From Methylacidiphilum infernorum V4 (GTDB taxonomy: Bacteria > Verrucomicrobiota > Verrucomicrobiia > Methylacidiphilales > Methylacidiphilaceae): DNA of 64,000 nt. Where the stretch lies: the NCBI RefSeq assembly GCF_000019665.1, contig NC_010794.1, forward strand, positions 1,550,001 to 1,614,000, given 5' to 3'. The stretch's first letter is position 1; each line of letters opens with the position of its first letter. Both the position numbers and the translations under genes were made by a program. Shown here one piece after another: positions 33,873 through 46,285 of the stretch. Below the pieces are notes generated by a model. That model had not been told where the DNA came from, did no database searches, and worked only from the letters and a program-made list of their open reading frames with translations.

Positions 33873-35648
33873 CTATAGCCTTTCCTTTGATTCCATTTCA
33901 GAAATGACCGCAGAAAGGAGCCAATCCTTTTTTTCCAACAAAGCGGTGGCGGTTTTTTCATCCAGACCGTAAAGGGTCATGAGTATACGGAGCGAACGGT
34001 AACGCAGCTTCATGCTCTTCGGTTGAAGGTTAATCATGAGATTGTCTTTGACCTTGCCCGTGCGGATCATCGCTATGGTGCTGAACATGTTTAAAACAAC
34101 CTTGGTGGCCGTTCCCGCCTTAAGCCTGGTCGATCCCGCCACGATTTCCGGTCCCGTGGGAAGATCGATCCCGATGTCGGCGTAAGGACAAGGAGGTCTT
34201 TGGGGATTACAACTTAATAGTATCGTTCGGGCTCCCTTGTGTTTAGCCGCTTCAAGGGCGGCAACCACAAAAGGAGTTCGCCCACTGGCCGTGATTCCAC
34301 ACACGATATCCTTTTCGGTTACTCCCCTACTTGAAATGCTTTTGTAACCTTCCCCGCTATCGTCTTCAATCCCTTCCATGCTTCGCAAGACCGCTTCTGC
34401 TCCCCCGGCCATGATTGCCTGGACAACCTCCGGGGAAACGTTAAAAGTAGGGGGCATTTCACTGGCATCGAGCACACCCAGCCTCCCGCTAGTCCCCGCT
34501 CCCACATAAAAGAGCCTCCCTCCCTTGGCCAACGTATCGCTGACGGCCAAGGCTGCCGATTCGATTTCTTTCTTGCATTTTTCCAAGGCGGACTGGACGT
34601 AGGATTCTTCGGAGATAAACAAATCCACCAGTTCGGCCACCGTTTTCTTTTCAAGGGAGCAACTGCGGGGATTCCTTTCCTCGGTCAGGGCCCTATCAAG
34701 TACCTTTCTTTGCTCCTCGGTAGGGAGCCCGTTTTCCTTCTTCAACAATGAGGGACTATAAGAAGTTCTAAGCAGGCGCAAAGCCCCCAAAGGGCCTGGA
34801 GTCCTGCACACAAAGTACTCGGAAAAGGGCAGAAGCCTTTTTAATTCCTTTCCAAAAAGCTGGGTATAAAAGGGGGAGTTTTCAAAGAGCCCGCCTACCA
34901 AGGCTACCCGGGGATGGGTCAATCCCAACCTTTCAGCCACGATCTGGACGCGCAAGGCCAACGCCGAAGCCTCCTTTTTTACGATTTCAAGGGAACTTGC
35001 ATCTCCCTTTTCAGCCATTTCCAAAACGAGGGGAGCAAAAGAGGCGACAAAATCCTTCCTTCCAAACTGCGCAAGAACGTAGCCCAACAACTCGGCCAGG
35101 TTATTGACACAGCAGTGACGAAGAAAAGCCAAGCCAAGGGCTGAATTCTTTTTGGTAAGATCCCAGTCCAAGTAGATCCTTTCCAACCCCTCCCTGCCTA
35201 TCCTATAACCGCTGCCGGGATCACCGAGTTGGCCCCACCCCCCCGCTTTTTCCCACACCCCTCCCTTATAGCCGATCACGTTGGATCCCGTGCCCCCTAT
35301 AACCAATAGGCCTTCTTGGCCTGGATCAAAGGCCCCTGCATAAGCCGACCGGCTGTCTTCGGCCACCACGATTCTTTTGGCCCCGGGCCAAATTTCCCGG
35401 ATCAGGGTTTCAAGCACCTCTTTTTCTTTTTCCGTTTGGCATCCCGCAAACCCAACGCCTATTTCTGCGATGTCTTCCCCGGCTCTTTCCCGGATGGACC
35501 TAAAAAGGGAAAACAGTTCGTCCCGGGATAAAAGATGAAAATTGCCCGCTCCTTCTTTTCCTTCAGAGAGAACCTTGCCGTCCCTTTCCTCGACGACCAT
35601 CCAGCGGGTATGGGTCGCCCCGCCTTCTATGCCTAGTAATTTGCCCAT
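33873..35648 (-). CDS. murQ: Fused amino-sugar kinase (BadF/NAGK type) + N-acetylmuramic acid 6-phosphate etherase MurQ
   Basis: One frame of 591 residues. Residues 1 to about 300 form an ASKHA kinase of the BadF/BcrA/NAGK group: GIEGGATHT (phosphate 1), VIGGTGSNVIGY (phosphate 2), GGWGQLGDPGSGYRIGREGL and VALVGGLFEN. Residues about 312-591 are a MurQ SIS domain: ALTEERNPRS, FYVGAGTSGRLGVLDASEMPPTF and MINLQPKSMKLRYRS. In clostridia, the related stand-alone kinase MurK phosphorylates MurNAc and GlcNAc. MurQ removes the lactyl ether from MurNAc-6-phosphate, giving GlcNAc-6-phosphate. A single protein could therefore turn MurNAc into GlcNAc-6-phosphate, for cell-wall recycling. Substrate of the kinase half is inferred. 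Confidence 0.93.
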   Translation of the reverse strand: MGKLLGIEGGATHTRWMVVEERDGKVLSEGKEGAGNFHLLSRDELFSLFRSIRERAGEDIAEIGVGFAGCQTEKEKEVLETLIREIWPGAKRIVVAEDSRSAYAGAFDPGQEGLLVIGGTGSNVIGYKGGVWEKAGGWGQLGDPGSGYRIGREGLERIYLDWDLTKKNSALGLAFLRHCCVNNLAELLGYVLAQFGRKDFVASFAPLVLEMAEKGDASSLEIVKKEASALALRVQIVAERLGLTHPRVALVGGLFENSPFYTQLFGKELKRLLPFSEYFVCRTPGPLGALRLLRTSYSPSLLKKENGLPTEEQRKVLDRALTEERNPRSCSLEKKTVAELVDLFISEESYVQSALEKCKKEIESAALAVSDTLAKGGRLFYVGAGTSGRLGVLDASEMPPTFNVSPEVVQAIMAGGAEAVLRSMEGIEDDSGEGYKSISSRGVTEKDIVCGITASGRTPFVVAALEAAKHKGARTILLSCNPQRPPCPYADIGIDLPTGPEIVAGSTRLKAGTATKVVLNMFSTIAMIRTGKVKDNLMINLQPKSMKLRYRSLRILMTLYGLDEKTATALLEKKDWLLSAVISEMESKERL

Positions 35649-36227
35649 GACTTGATTTCCTACCCGATAATCCCGACCATGGCAATTCCAAACAACCGGA
35701 GACTTACAGTTCTTTCATCTAGACCGCTTCGGCCGCTTGTGATGGCGGAGTCGTTCACTCCGCCATTTCCCTTCCCCCACTTGACCTTTGTTTTCCCTTC
35801 CTTTCGGGAATACTTTTTTAGCTTATTGGACTTTGGCTTCTCATTCCGGTTTGGCCTAGTTCTCGTTCTTGACCCTCCGGGAAATTCCTCCTTTTCCCTC
35901 CCTATTTGGAATCGGTCTTCCCCTCCACGAAGAAAGGATTGCTTCCCTTAATTATTCATCCCTATTTCCTCCCACCTCCCTACCTCCGCCGCCAATGAGA
36001 GGAAAAGGATGGTTTTCCCCGGGTTCCCTCTCCAGCCTAGGAGTTAATCAGGGAATACCCGGATCCCTTCCCGATCGCATTGAGAGTCAACCTGCGAAAA
36101 AGCAAATCAGCCGGTGAGGCAAACGCCTAGGGCTCCAAATGCCTACAGGGACCTTTATTAAAACATACATAACTCAATGGAAGTAAAGAAGGATGGTGAA
36201 ACTTAAAACAAAACCAGTCTATTCCAG
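35649..36227. other. Gene-free gap with a hairpin upstream of the kinase-MurQ gene
   Basis: No convincing gene in 579 bases; open stretches lack ribosome sites and domain signs. ATGGCGGAGT (35742-35751) and ACTCCGCCAT (35757-35766) form an exact 10-bp hairpin with a CGTTC loop, roughly 95-120 bases upstream of the kinase-MurQ start codon. It is not followed by a T-run in either direction, so it is more likely a leader structure or a repeat element than a simple terminator. Confidence 0.45.
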
Positions 36228-37043
36228 TTATTGTCCTTTCCCTACCACGGTTTCAAGTGCTTTAAGCCAATGTTTCGCATCGGCATTCCCCTGCTCAGCC
36301 GCTTTCCGCCACCAATACTCTGCCTGCACGTAGTCCTGCGGCACTCCTTGGCCATGCCAGTAGGCACCGCCCAGACCGGATTGTGCTGGGGCAAATCCCT
36401 GCTCAGCTGCTTTCCTATACCAATACACCGCCTGTGCGTAGTCCTGCGGCACTCCTTGGCCATGCCAGTAGGCATAGCCCAGAGACCATTGTGCTGGGGC
36501 ATTCCCCTGTTCAGCCGCTTTCCGCCACCAATACACCGCCTGTGAGTAGTCCTGCGGCACTCCTTGGCCATCCCTGTAGGCATCGCCCAGAGACCATTGC
36601 GCTAGGTCATACCCCTGCTCAGCCGCTTTCCGCCACCAATACACCGCCTGCACGTAGTCCTGCGGCACTCCTTGGCCATCCCTGTAGGCATCGCCCAGAG
36701 ACCATTGCGCTGCATCATACCCCTGCTCAGCCGCTTTCCGCCACCAATACACCGCCTGCATGTAGTCCTGCGACACTCCTTGGCCATCCCTGTATGCATT
36801 GCCCAGAGACCATTGCGCTAGGTCATCCCCCTGTTCAGCCGCTTTCCGCCACCAATACACCCCCTGCGTGTAGTCCTGCGGCACTCCCTTGCCATACCAG
36901 TAGGCAATGCCCAGACCGCATTGTGCCTGGACATCTCCTTTCTCGGCCAGTTTTTTCAATTGAGCTATGCTAATGGAATCAGCCCGAACGATGACGATCG
37001 CTAGAATCAAGTAAGTAAGGGCAAGAAAATAGTATTTTCTCAC
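36228..37043 (-). CDS. Secreted Sel1-repeat protein
   Basis: 271 residues. Signal peptide (1-21, cleavage after VRA) then six full 36-residue Sel1-like repeats and a short partial repeat (GNADAKHWLKAL). Repeat sequences are almost identical, with a constant YWWRKAAEQG and GQGVPQDY, unlike the diverged copy at the left end of the window. The start is a GTG behind AGGAGG; an inverted repeat (AACCTC CTAA GAGGTT) covers that ribosome site and may hide it. Paralogous to the protein at 1-810. Probably exported helical repeat scaffold, partner unknown. Confidence 0.85.
   Translation of the reverse strand: MRKYYFLALTYLILAIVIVRADSISIAQLKKLAEKGDVQAQCGLGIAYWYGKGVPQDYTQGVYWWRKAAEQGDDLAQWSLGNAYRDGQGVSQDYMQAVYWWRKAAEQGYDAAQWSLGDAYRDGQGVPQDYVQAVYWWRKAAEQGYDLAQWSLGDAYRDGQGVPQDYSQAVYWWRKAAEQGNAPAQWSLGYAYWHGQGVPQDYAQAVYWYRKAAEQGFAPAQSGLGGAYWHGQGVPQDYVQAEYWWRKAAEQGNADAKHWLKALETVVGKGQ
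36291..36938 (-). repeat. Six tandem 108-bp repeats encoding Sel1 units
   Basis: Six head-to-tail copies of 108 bp with very high DNA identity, as seen from recurring stretches such as GTAGTCCTGCGGCACTCC and CCGCTTTCCGCCACC on the plus strand. The near identity of codons, not just amino acids, indicates recent duplication or homogenisation, so copy number may vary between strains. Confidence 0.8.
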
Positions 37044-40637
<3,594 letters not shown>

Positions 40638-40642
40638 AACTT

Positions 40643-41254
40643 ATGCCTTTTTCCCTTTATGCCTTTCAAAGAAGGATTTTAAAAAAATTTTTCCGACCCC
40701 TTTTTCACCTTTTTACCCTATCCTTCTTTTTCTTTTTCCTTCCTTTCTTTTCTCATCCTCTTTTCTGCCAAGAAAGCGCGGATTCAGAGACCCCGGAGAT
40801 TGCAAAAAAGCTCGACGGAGAAGAAGAGAAGAAAAAACTTCTCAGGGCTGCAGACATCCTTGATCAACTCCAGCAAAATGTAGAAACCGATTCACTCAAT
40901 ATCCTATCTATCAAGGAGGAAATCAAAAAGCTGAAGGAGCAGGTTTCAACGCTCCAAAAAGATGTCGATAAAATAAAAGCAGCCGTATCCCCTGGCAACC
41001 CTTCCTTAAGCAATTCAAAAAAAGAAAAAGGAGAATCTCTTGGAAGGGCCCATAAAAAGTTTAACGGGCAGAAGATCGAAAAAGGATACTATTATGTCAT
41101 CCAAAAAAACGATACCCTGGAGAGCATAGCGGAGGCTTATAGAAAAAGCGGGGTAAATGTAAGCGTCGAAGACATATGTAAGGCAAACAATCTATCGCCT
41201 AACTCTACCCTGGAAGCAGGGAAAAAGTTATTTATCCCTAAAAAAAACGGCTAA
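40643..41254 (+). CDS. LysM-domain envelope protein with coiled coil
   Basis: 203 residues. A strong signal peptide (FHLFTLSFFFFFLPFFS, cleaved near FCQ/ES) is followed by a charged coiled coil (about residues 60-112) and a C-terminal LysM domain (YYVIQKNDTLESIAEAY, then NNLSPNSTLEAGKKLFIP). LysM binds peptidoglycan, so this is probably a cell-wall-attached periplasmic protein. It starts five bases after ligA, sharing its transcript, although the two have no obvious common function. Confidence 0.82.
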   Translation: MPFSLYAFQRRILKKFFRPLFHLFTLSFFFFFLPFFSHPLFCQESADSETPEIAKKLDGEEEKKKLLRAADILDQLQQNVETDSLNILSIKEEIKKLKEQVSTLQKDVDKIKAAVSPGNPSLSNSKKEKGESLGRAHKKFNGQKIEKGYYYVIQKNDTLESIAEAYRKSGVNVSVEDICKANNLSPNSTLEAGKKLFIPKKNG

Positions 41255-41378
41255 GTCCTGCAAACCTCTTTTCTTACCATGGCTCAAGAAGAATAAGCCC
41301 GCTGCCTGGATCCAGGGATACTTCAACGGAACAAGTTTCTCGGCAAGTTTTTCCCAAGATAGAGAACTTTTCGTTTTG

Positions 41379-42875
41379 TTACTCGATCCATCGGGAGGCT
41401 TTCTGAACCGCTTTTTTCCAATAACGAAGCAGTCTTTCTCTCTGTGCCGGTCCCATTGTCGGCACCCATTCCCTGGTTGTCTTCCTCCATGAGTCGATTT
41501 CCTCTATCCCACTCAATAATCCCACGGCCAAGCCCGCAACAAAAGCAGCTCCCAAAGATGTAGCCTCGATATCGGCTGCCCGCAGTTTCCTATTGAGTAT
41601 ATCCGCCTGGAACTGCATGAGCTGATCATTTTTAATCATTCCCCCATCGACCTTAAGTTCAAGGATCTCCATGCCACATTCCTTTTGGATCAGCTCGAAA
41701 AGCTCACCCACTTGAAAAGCGGTGGCTTCCAATACCGCCCTGGCCAAGTGACTTCCTTGGGTATCCCAACTTAAACCCAGGATCGTAGCCCTAGCCTGGG
41801 GATCCCAATAAGGCGAAAACAATCCATTAAAAGCGGGAACAAAATATATTCCCCCGTTGTCCTTGGCTTGTGCGGCAAGCTTTTCGACTTCCTTCTCATC
41901 CTTAAGTTTCAGTAATTCCTTCAGCCACCGCACGGCAGAACCCGCCGCAACCGTGCTCCCTTCAAGGGCATAACACACTTTGCCATCATTCAACATATAG
42001 GCCAAGGTGGTAATAAGTCCCCTACGCGAAAAAATGGGCTTATCGGCCGTGTTGAATAAAAGAAAAGCTCCCGTGCCATAGGTACACTTTCCTTCCCCGA
42101 AACTTATACAACCCTGTCCTATGAGAGCGGCTTGCTGGTCGCCGATAAGACCGGCTAAGGGCACCCCCTTTAAAATACCCACCTTTGCTTCGGACAAAAA
42201 AGAAGCCGATGGGACTACTTCGGGTAACAAAAGGGGCGGTATGTCCAGTTCTTCCAAGATTTCCTGATCCCACTTGAGGCTATTGATGTTAAAAAGTTGA
42301 GTCCGAGAGGCATTGGTCACATCGGTGCTGTGTTTTCCCCCTTGGGGGCCTCCCGACAATTTCCAAGCTAAAAAAGAATCGACCGTTCCAAAAAGCAGCT
42401 CTCCAGAAGCAGCTTTTTGCCTTGCTCCAGGCAGATTCTGAAGTAGCCATAACAGTTTTAGCCCGCTAAAATAAGTCGATAAGGGCAATCCCGTTTTATG
42501 GTGGTAACGGTAAATACCCTCTTTTGTTTGAGAGAATTCGCGGACAAGGTCGGATGTGCGGCTGTCCTGCCACACTATTGCCCTGGAAAGGGGAATTCCC
42601 GTCTTTTTATCCCAAAGGAGGGTTGTTTCCCTTTGGTTGGTAATGCCCAGGGCCGCCAAGTCTTTTTTTCTCAATGGCTTTTCAGTGAGGGCCTCTTCAA
42701 CAAGGGCAAGGACATGATGGAAGATTTCCAATCCATCCTGTTCAATCCAACCTTTTTCCGGGCAATACCAACGGTGTTCTTTGAAAGAAGAATAAACAAC
42801 ACGACCTTGGCGGTCAAAGATAAGGAACTTGGTGCTCGTCGTTCCTTGATCGATTACCCCGATAAACTCAGCCAT
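41379..42875 (-). CDS. glpK: Glycerol kinase
   Basis: Phosphorylates glycerol to sn-glycerol-3-phosphate. FGGY-family ASKHA fold: IDQGTTSTKFLIFDRQG at the N-terminus, GITNQRETTLLWDKKTG, VWQDSRTSD, GDQQAALIGQGC and the FGGY signature near GLSWDTQGSHLARAVLEATAFQV. The ATG at 42875 gives 498 residues, the typical length. An in-frame GTG at 42926 would overlap coaX. No glycerol facilitator or GlpD gene is nearby. The pairing with coaX seems incidental. Confidence 0.95.
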   Translation of the reverse strand: MAEFIGVIDQGTTSTKFLIFDRQGRVVYSSFKEHRWYCPEKGWIEQDGLEIFHHVLALVEEALTEKPLRKKDLAALGITNQRETTLLWDKKTGIPLSRAIVWQDSRTSDLVREFSQTKEGIYRYHHKTGLPLSTYFSGLKLLWLLQNLPGARQKAASGELLFGTVDSFLAWKLSGGPQGGKHSTDVTNASRTQLFNINSLKWDQEILEELDIPPLLLPEVVPSASFLSEAKVGILKGVPLAGLIGDQQAALIGQGCISFGEGKCTYGTGAFLLFNTADKPIFSRRGLITTLAYMLNDGKVCYALEGSTVAAGSAVRWLKELLKLKDEKEVEKLAAQAKDNGGIYFVPAFNGLFSPYWDPQARATILGLSWDTQGSHLARAVLEATAFQVGELFELIQKECGMEILELKVDGGMIKNDQLMQFQADILNRKLRAADIEATSLGAAFVAGLAVGLLSGIEEIDSWRKTTREWVPTMGPAQRERLLRYWKKAVQKASRWIE

Positions 42876-42885
42876 GGTAGCCACG

Positions 42886-43701
42886 CTACTGATTATGAGT
42901 AAAAAGAGAAAAGGGGAAGGACTCACCCTTCATCGGAGGATAGCCTTCAGGAAAAGGGAGGTCTTTTCTTTTCCTCTTTATCAAAATTTCTCCAATGAGC
43001 CGAATTCCTTTTAAGGTCAGCATTTCGTCGATAACATCGACGCTTTTGAGCTGAGAGCAGACCAGCCGACTCCCCCCTCCGGTAGCCACAACGATGAATT
43101 TTTGAAGCAGGCCAAGCTCTTCCTTGATTTTTTCTATAAGATACTGAACCATTCCCCTGTAGCCATGAACGGCTCCCACCCGCAGGGCTTCTTCCGTGGA
43201 TTGGGCAATTACCTTCGAAGGTTCTTTTATTTCAACCAAGGGTAAAAGGGCGGTCTTTTCATGCAGGTAAGAGGTCATCATGCTTAATCCCGGAGCAATG
43301 ATTCCTCCACAGAAAGCCCCCTTTTGATCGACAATATCAAAAGTCGTCGCCGTCCCAAAATCGATGGCTACAGCGGGATAACCGTATAAAAGCGACAAGG
43401 CCACGGCGTTAGCAAGCCTATCGGCTCCGATTTCCCTGGGGTTAGGGTAATGGATTGGGATTCCCAAAGGAACAGTGGGATCAATTTGATATAACCTGCC
43501 TAGGAAAGGTTTCTCGAAAAAAAGATTTTTCTGGGGCACCACGCTACATAGGATTAAATCCTCCAAGGGATACATCTGCGCGATTCTCTCCGTCTGCTCA
43601 AAGCTTATTTGAGCGGTAGGAATTTTCTCCAAGAGACGGAGTTCCCCCTCCTTAAAGAGCCCTATTTTTGTCACCGAATTGCTGATATCGACAAGGATCA
43701 T
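42886..43701 (-). CDS. coaX: Type III pantothenate kinase
   Basis: First step of coenzyme A synthesis from pantothenate. ASKHA motifs: ILVDISNSVTKIGLFKEG (phosphate 1), GADRLANAVAL, VAIDFGTATTFDIVD (phosphate 2), GGIIAPGLSMM and VVATGGGS. The C-terminal tail is Lys- and Pro-rich and extends a little beyond the family's usual end. 271 residues. Type III enzymes are not inhibited by CoA and need a monovalent cation. It is 10 bases upstream of glpK on the same strand. Confidence 0.94.
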   Translation of the reverse strand: MILVDISNSVTKIGLFKEGELRLLEKIPTAQISFEQTERIAQMYPLEDLILCSVVPQKNLFFEKPFLGRLYQIDPTVPLGIPIHYPNPREIGADRLANAVALSLLYGYPAVAIDFGTATTFDIVDQKGAFCGGIIAPGLSMMTSYLHEKTALLPLVEIKEPSKVIAQSTEEALRVGAVHGYRGMVQYLIEKIKEELGLLQKFIVVATGGGSRLVCSQLKSVDVIDEMLTLKGIRLIGEILIKRKRKDLPFPEGYPPMKGESFPFSLFTHNQ

Positions 43702-43823
43702 ACAAGGCTTTTGCGCCCTCTAACCAGCCCTTTTAAAGTAAAGAATGCACAAGGCTCGGAGCTTCCCTTCTTGCCCTATACCTTTTCAAAGAACTGCTCC
43801 TCATTAGCCTTTCCAGCAAAAAA

Positions 43824-45374
43824 CTACTTGTTTGTTCGAGGAACAACCACAAAATGGGTAATTCCCTTGGACCAAACCCTGAGCAGCACATTACCACCGG
43901 TTCCTTTAACAGCTTGCAAGGCTTCTTGGACCGTCCGAACGGGGCGGCGTTGGACTTCAAGAATGACATCTCCCGGTTGCAAGGAATTTCTCCCGGGCCT
44001 GGCTGCCGGGGATTCGGGATCAACGGATACGATCACCACCCCTTGAATATCGGCTGGAATCTCAAACTGCTGCCTGGTCATCCTATTCAAATCGGCAATC
44101 TCCACTCCGGGCAAAAAAGAAGAGTTCTCTTCCTGCTGTTTGGGAACGTTTGCAGACACTTCCTCTGGGGTCCTTTCCTTGAGTACGGCCTGGATAACCT
44201 TCTCCTTTCCATCGCGCCAAATTTTCAAATTGACCTTGGAACCGGGAGGAGTCTGGGAAACAGCCAGCCTTAAAGATCTTGGATCGGTCACTTTTTGCCC
44301 ATTGTACTCAAGGATAACATCGCCAGCTTTCATTCCCGCTTGATCTGCAGGAGTTCCAGGGCTGACCTGCTCGACTAGCGCCCCCGTTGCTTCTGGAAGC
44401 TTAAAAGCTTGAGCCAGATCAGGGGTAACCTCGGATATGGTCACTCCAAGAAAACCACGAATGACCCGCCCGTTCTTTAAGATCTGTTCTACCACATACC
44501 GAGCCATATTCGAAGGCACGGCAAAACCGATACCGAGGTTGCCCACCCTGCCAGGACTAACGATAGCCGTGTTTATTCCAACCAGCCGCCCCTGGATGTC
44601 GACCAAGGCCCCCCCAGAATTACCCGGGTTTATAGCCGCATCGGTCTGGATAAAATCCTCGTATTCTTCAATACCGATATCCTTTCTTCCTTTACCGCTG
44701 ACAATACCCATGGTGACGGTTTGGGTGAGAGCAAAAGGATTTCCAATGGCCAAAACGACATCCCCCACTTCTACTTGATCACTATCGGTAAACACGATGG
44801 AGGGCAGTCCTGAAGCATCAATTTTTACCAAGGCTATATCGGATAAGGGATCTTTCCCAATCACTTTGCCTGCAAATTCCTTTTTCTGTTCTCCGACAAG
44901 CACCTTGATTTCTTCAGCCACATCCACCACGTGATTATTCGTAACAATGTAGCCATCGGAGGAGACGATGACGCCTGAACCGAGACCTGTCTGTTTCCTG
45001 GGCTTAGGCATGGGGAATATCCGAGGATTATTTTGATCCTCTCCCCCATCCGGAGGACCAAAAAACTTTCTGAAAAAAGGATCGTTAAAAAAAGGGAAGA
45101 TCCAGCCTTCCGGAGCTTTTACTTTTTGGGTGGTAAAGATCTCCACTACGCTCGGGGCCACTTTTTTAACAATAGGGGCAAAACTTGTAACCAACCCCGT
45201 GTTCTGTCTTTGAATTTGGGCATTATCTATCTGAAACTGGAAAGGAACAGGCTTCAGTTCTTTGTTTTGGGAAAACCAGTTCAAGGCATGAACCGAGCCA
45301 TTGAATGGAAATAAAAAAAAGAAAAAGCTGGTTATTAAAACAAAAAAGGCGAAAGGCTTGGGGAAATTATTCAT
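43824..45374 (-). CDS. htrA: HtrA/DegP-type periplasmic serine protease
   Basis: Envelope protease/chaperone of 516 residues. An N-terminal signal sequence (FAFFVLITSFFFFLFPF) precedes a trypsin-like domain with the catalytic His in VTNNHVVD, Asp in DIALVKIDA and Ser in NPGNSGGAL. Two PDZ domains follow (GFLGVTISEV..., then GVVIVSVDPESPAARPG). The GLGSGVIV loop is typical. Degrades misfolded exported proteins. The gene points away from the NYN-domain gene across a 393-base gap. Confidence 0.95.
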   Translation of the reverse strand: MNNFPKPFAFFVLITSFFFFLFPFNGSVHALNWFSQNKELKPVPFQFQIDNAQIQRQNTGLVTSFAPIVKKVAPSVVEIFTTQKVKAPEGWIFPFFNDPFFRKFFGPPDGGEDQNNPRIFPMPKPRKQTGLGSGVIVSSDGYIVTNNHVVDVAEEIKVLVGEQKKEFAGKVIGKDPLSDIALVKIDASGLPSIVFTDSDQVEVGDVVLAIGNPFALTQTVTMGIVSGKGRKDIGIEEYEDFIQTDAAINPGNSGGALVDIQGRLVGINTAIVSPGRVGNLGIGFAVPSNMARYVVEQILKNGRVIRGFLGVTISEVTPDLAQAFKLPEATGALVEQVSPGTPADQAGMKAGDVILEYNGQKVTDPRSLRLAVSQTPPGSKVNLKIWRDGKEKVIQAVLKERTPEEVSANVPKQQEENSSFLPGVEIADLNRMTRQQFEIPADIQGVVIVSVDPESPAARPGRNSLQPGDVILEVQRRPVRTVQEALQAVKGTGGNVLLRVWSKGITHFVVVPRTNK

Positions 45375-45767
45375 AAGAAGAGGTATATTAAAAACTTATC
45401 GAAAAACCCATAAAAATAGTTCTTTTTACTTTCTAGGCATCAATAAAAAAGATACAAAATAGGAAATTTTTATTTTGCTCTTTTTAATATTATTCTATCT
45501 CTGTTGGCCTATTTTAAAATGGTATGTTATAAACAATTAATAAAATGCATTAATAAATCCAAAAAAGGTTTCCTTGTCCAAGGGAACTTAACTGGATAGA
45601 ATAAATTAAAATAGAATTAAAGGAAAAGAAAAAACTTTTTGACTTCAAAAAGATGAGCAAACAATGGAATAAAATTGAAAAAAGGAAAAGAAGGAAACGT
45701 TATTATAAAAGAAAAAAAGAGAAAATGAGACTTTTGGGTCAACAACTCTCCGCCAAGGGCTCGACGA
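45375..45767. promoter_or_regulatory. Very AT-rich divergent promoter region
   Basis: This 393-base gap between htrA (minus) and the NYN gene (plus) is strikingly AT-rich, with runs such as GGAAATTTTTATTTTGC and repeated TTAATAAA. Promoters for both genes are expected here, but I cannot place them exactly. An open frame on the minus strand (45617-45805) is hydrophobic but overlaps the NYN start and lacks a ribosome site. Confidence 0.4.
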
Positions 45768-46232
45768 ATGGATAAAAAATTGTCATCTACTCCCCTTTTA
45801 GTCATAGACGGCTACAGCGTGATCTATGCCTGGGATGAACTTAGGCTTGCCAAAAGAAGGTCTTTAAGTAAGGCTAGGGAGTTGTTAATCGAAAAACTTT
45901 TTGTTTTGCATGACCTCGATATTTACCAGGTCGTAGTCATTTTTGACGGCAGCAACCCGGAGCCGGTGAGCATTCCTAAAGTTCCAGAGGATTTTACCGT
46001 CATTTTCTCCCCCAGGGGAACAACGGCCGATGGGCTCATAGAAAGATACGTGAGCTCTTCGGTGCCCCAAAGGACTGTAACAGTGATTACCGCCGATCTC
46101 GAAGAAAAACGCCAGGTGGAATCCTTGGGGGCTTTCTGTATGAGTCCTGAATGGTTAATGCGGGAAATAGAGTATAGAGAAGCTGATTTCAGGGGAGTTT
46201 TAGAAAAAGTTCACCTTCAGAGTCGTTTTTAA
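45768..46232 (+). CDS. NYN-domain (YacP/Rae1-like) predicted ribonuclease
   Basis: 154 residues with the PIN-like NYN fold: acidic residues in LLVIDGYSVIYAWDEL, VVVIFDGSN and VTVITADLEEK form the predicted metal site. The TTADGLIERYV-like segment (TTADGLIERYVSSS) is typical of YacP. In Bacillus, Rae1 cleaves mRNA in the ribosomal A site. That the activity is the same here is inference. It stands before trpS on the same strand, 53 bases apart. Confidence 0.85.
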   Translation: MDKKLSSTPLLVIDGYSVIYAWDELRLAKRRSLSKARELLIEKLFVLHDLDIYQVVVIFDGSNPEPVSIPKVPEDFTVIFSPRGTTADGLIERYVSSSVPQRTVTVITADLEEKRQVESLGAFCMSPEWLMREIEYREADFRGVLEKVHLQSRF

Positions 46233-46285
46233 GTTCTTTTTTTTTTGAACTTATCCTTTTTTAAATCTTAAAAGACAAATCGTTT

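Noticed and set aside
36383-36973. Long plus-strand open frame of 196 codons inside the Sel1 gene
   Set aside because: It is antisense to the tandem repeats and stays open because the 108-bp unit is itself open in that frame. No independent protein features.
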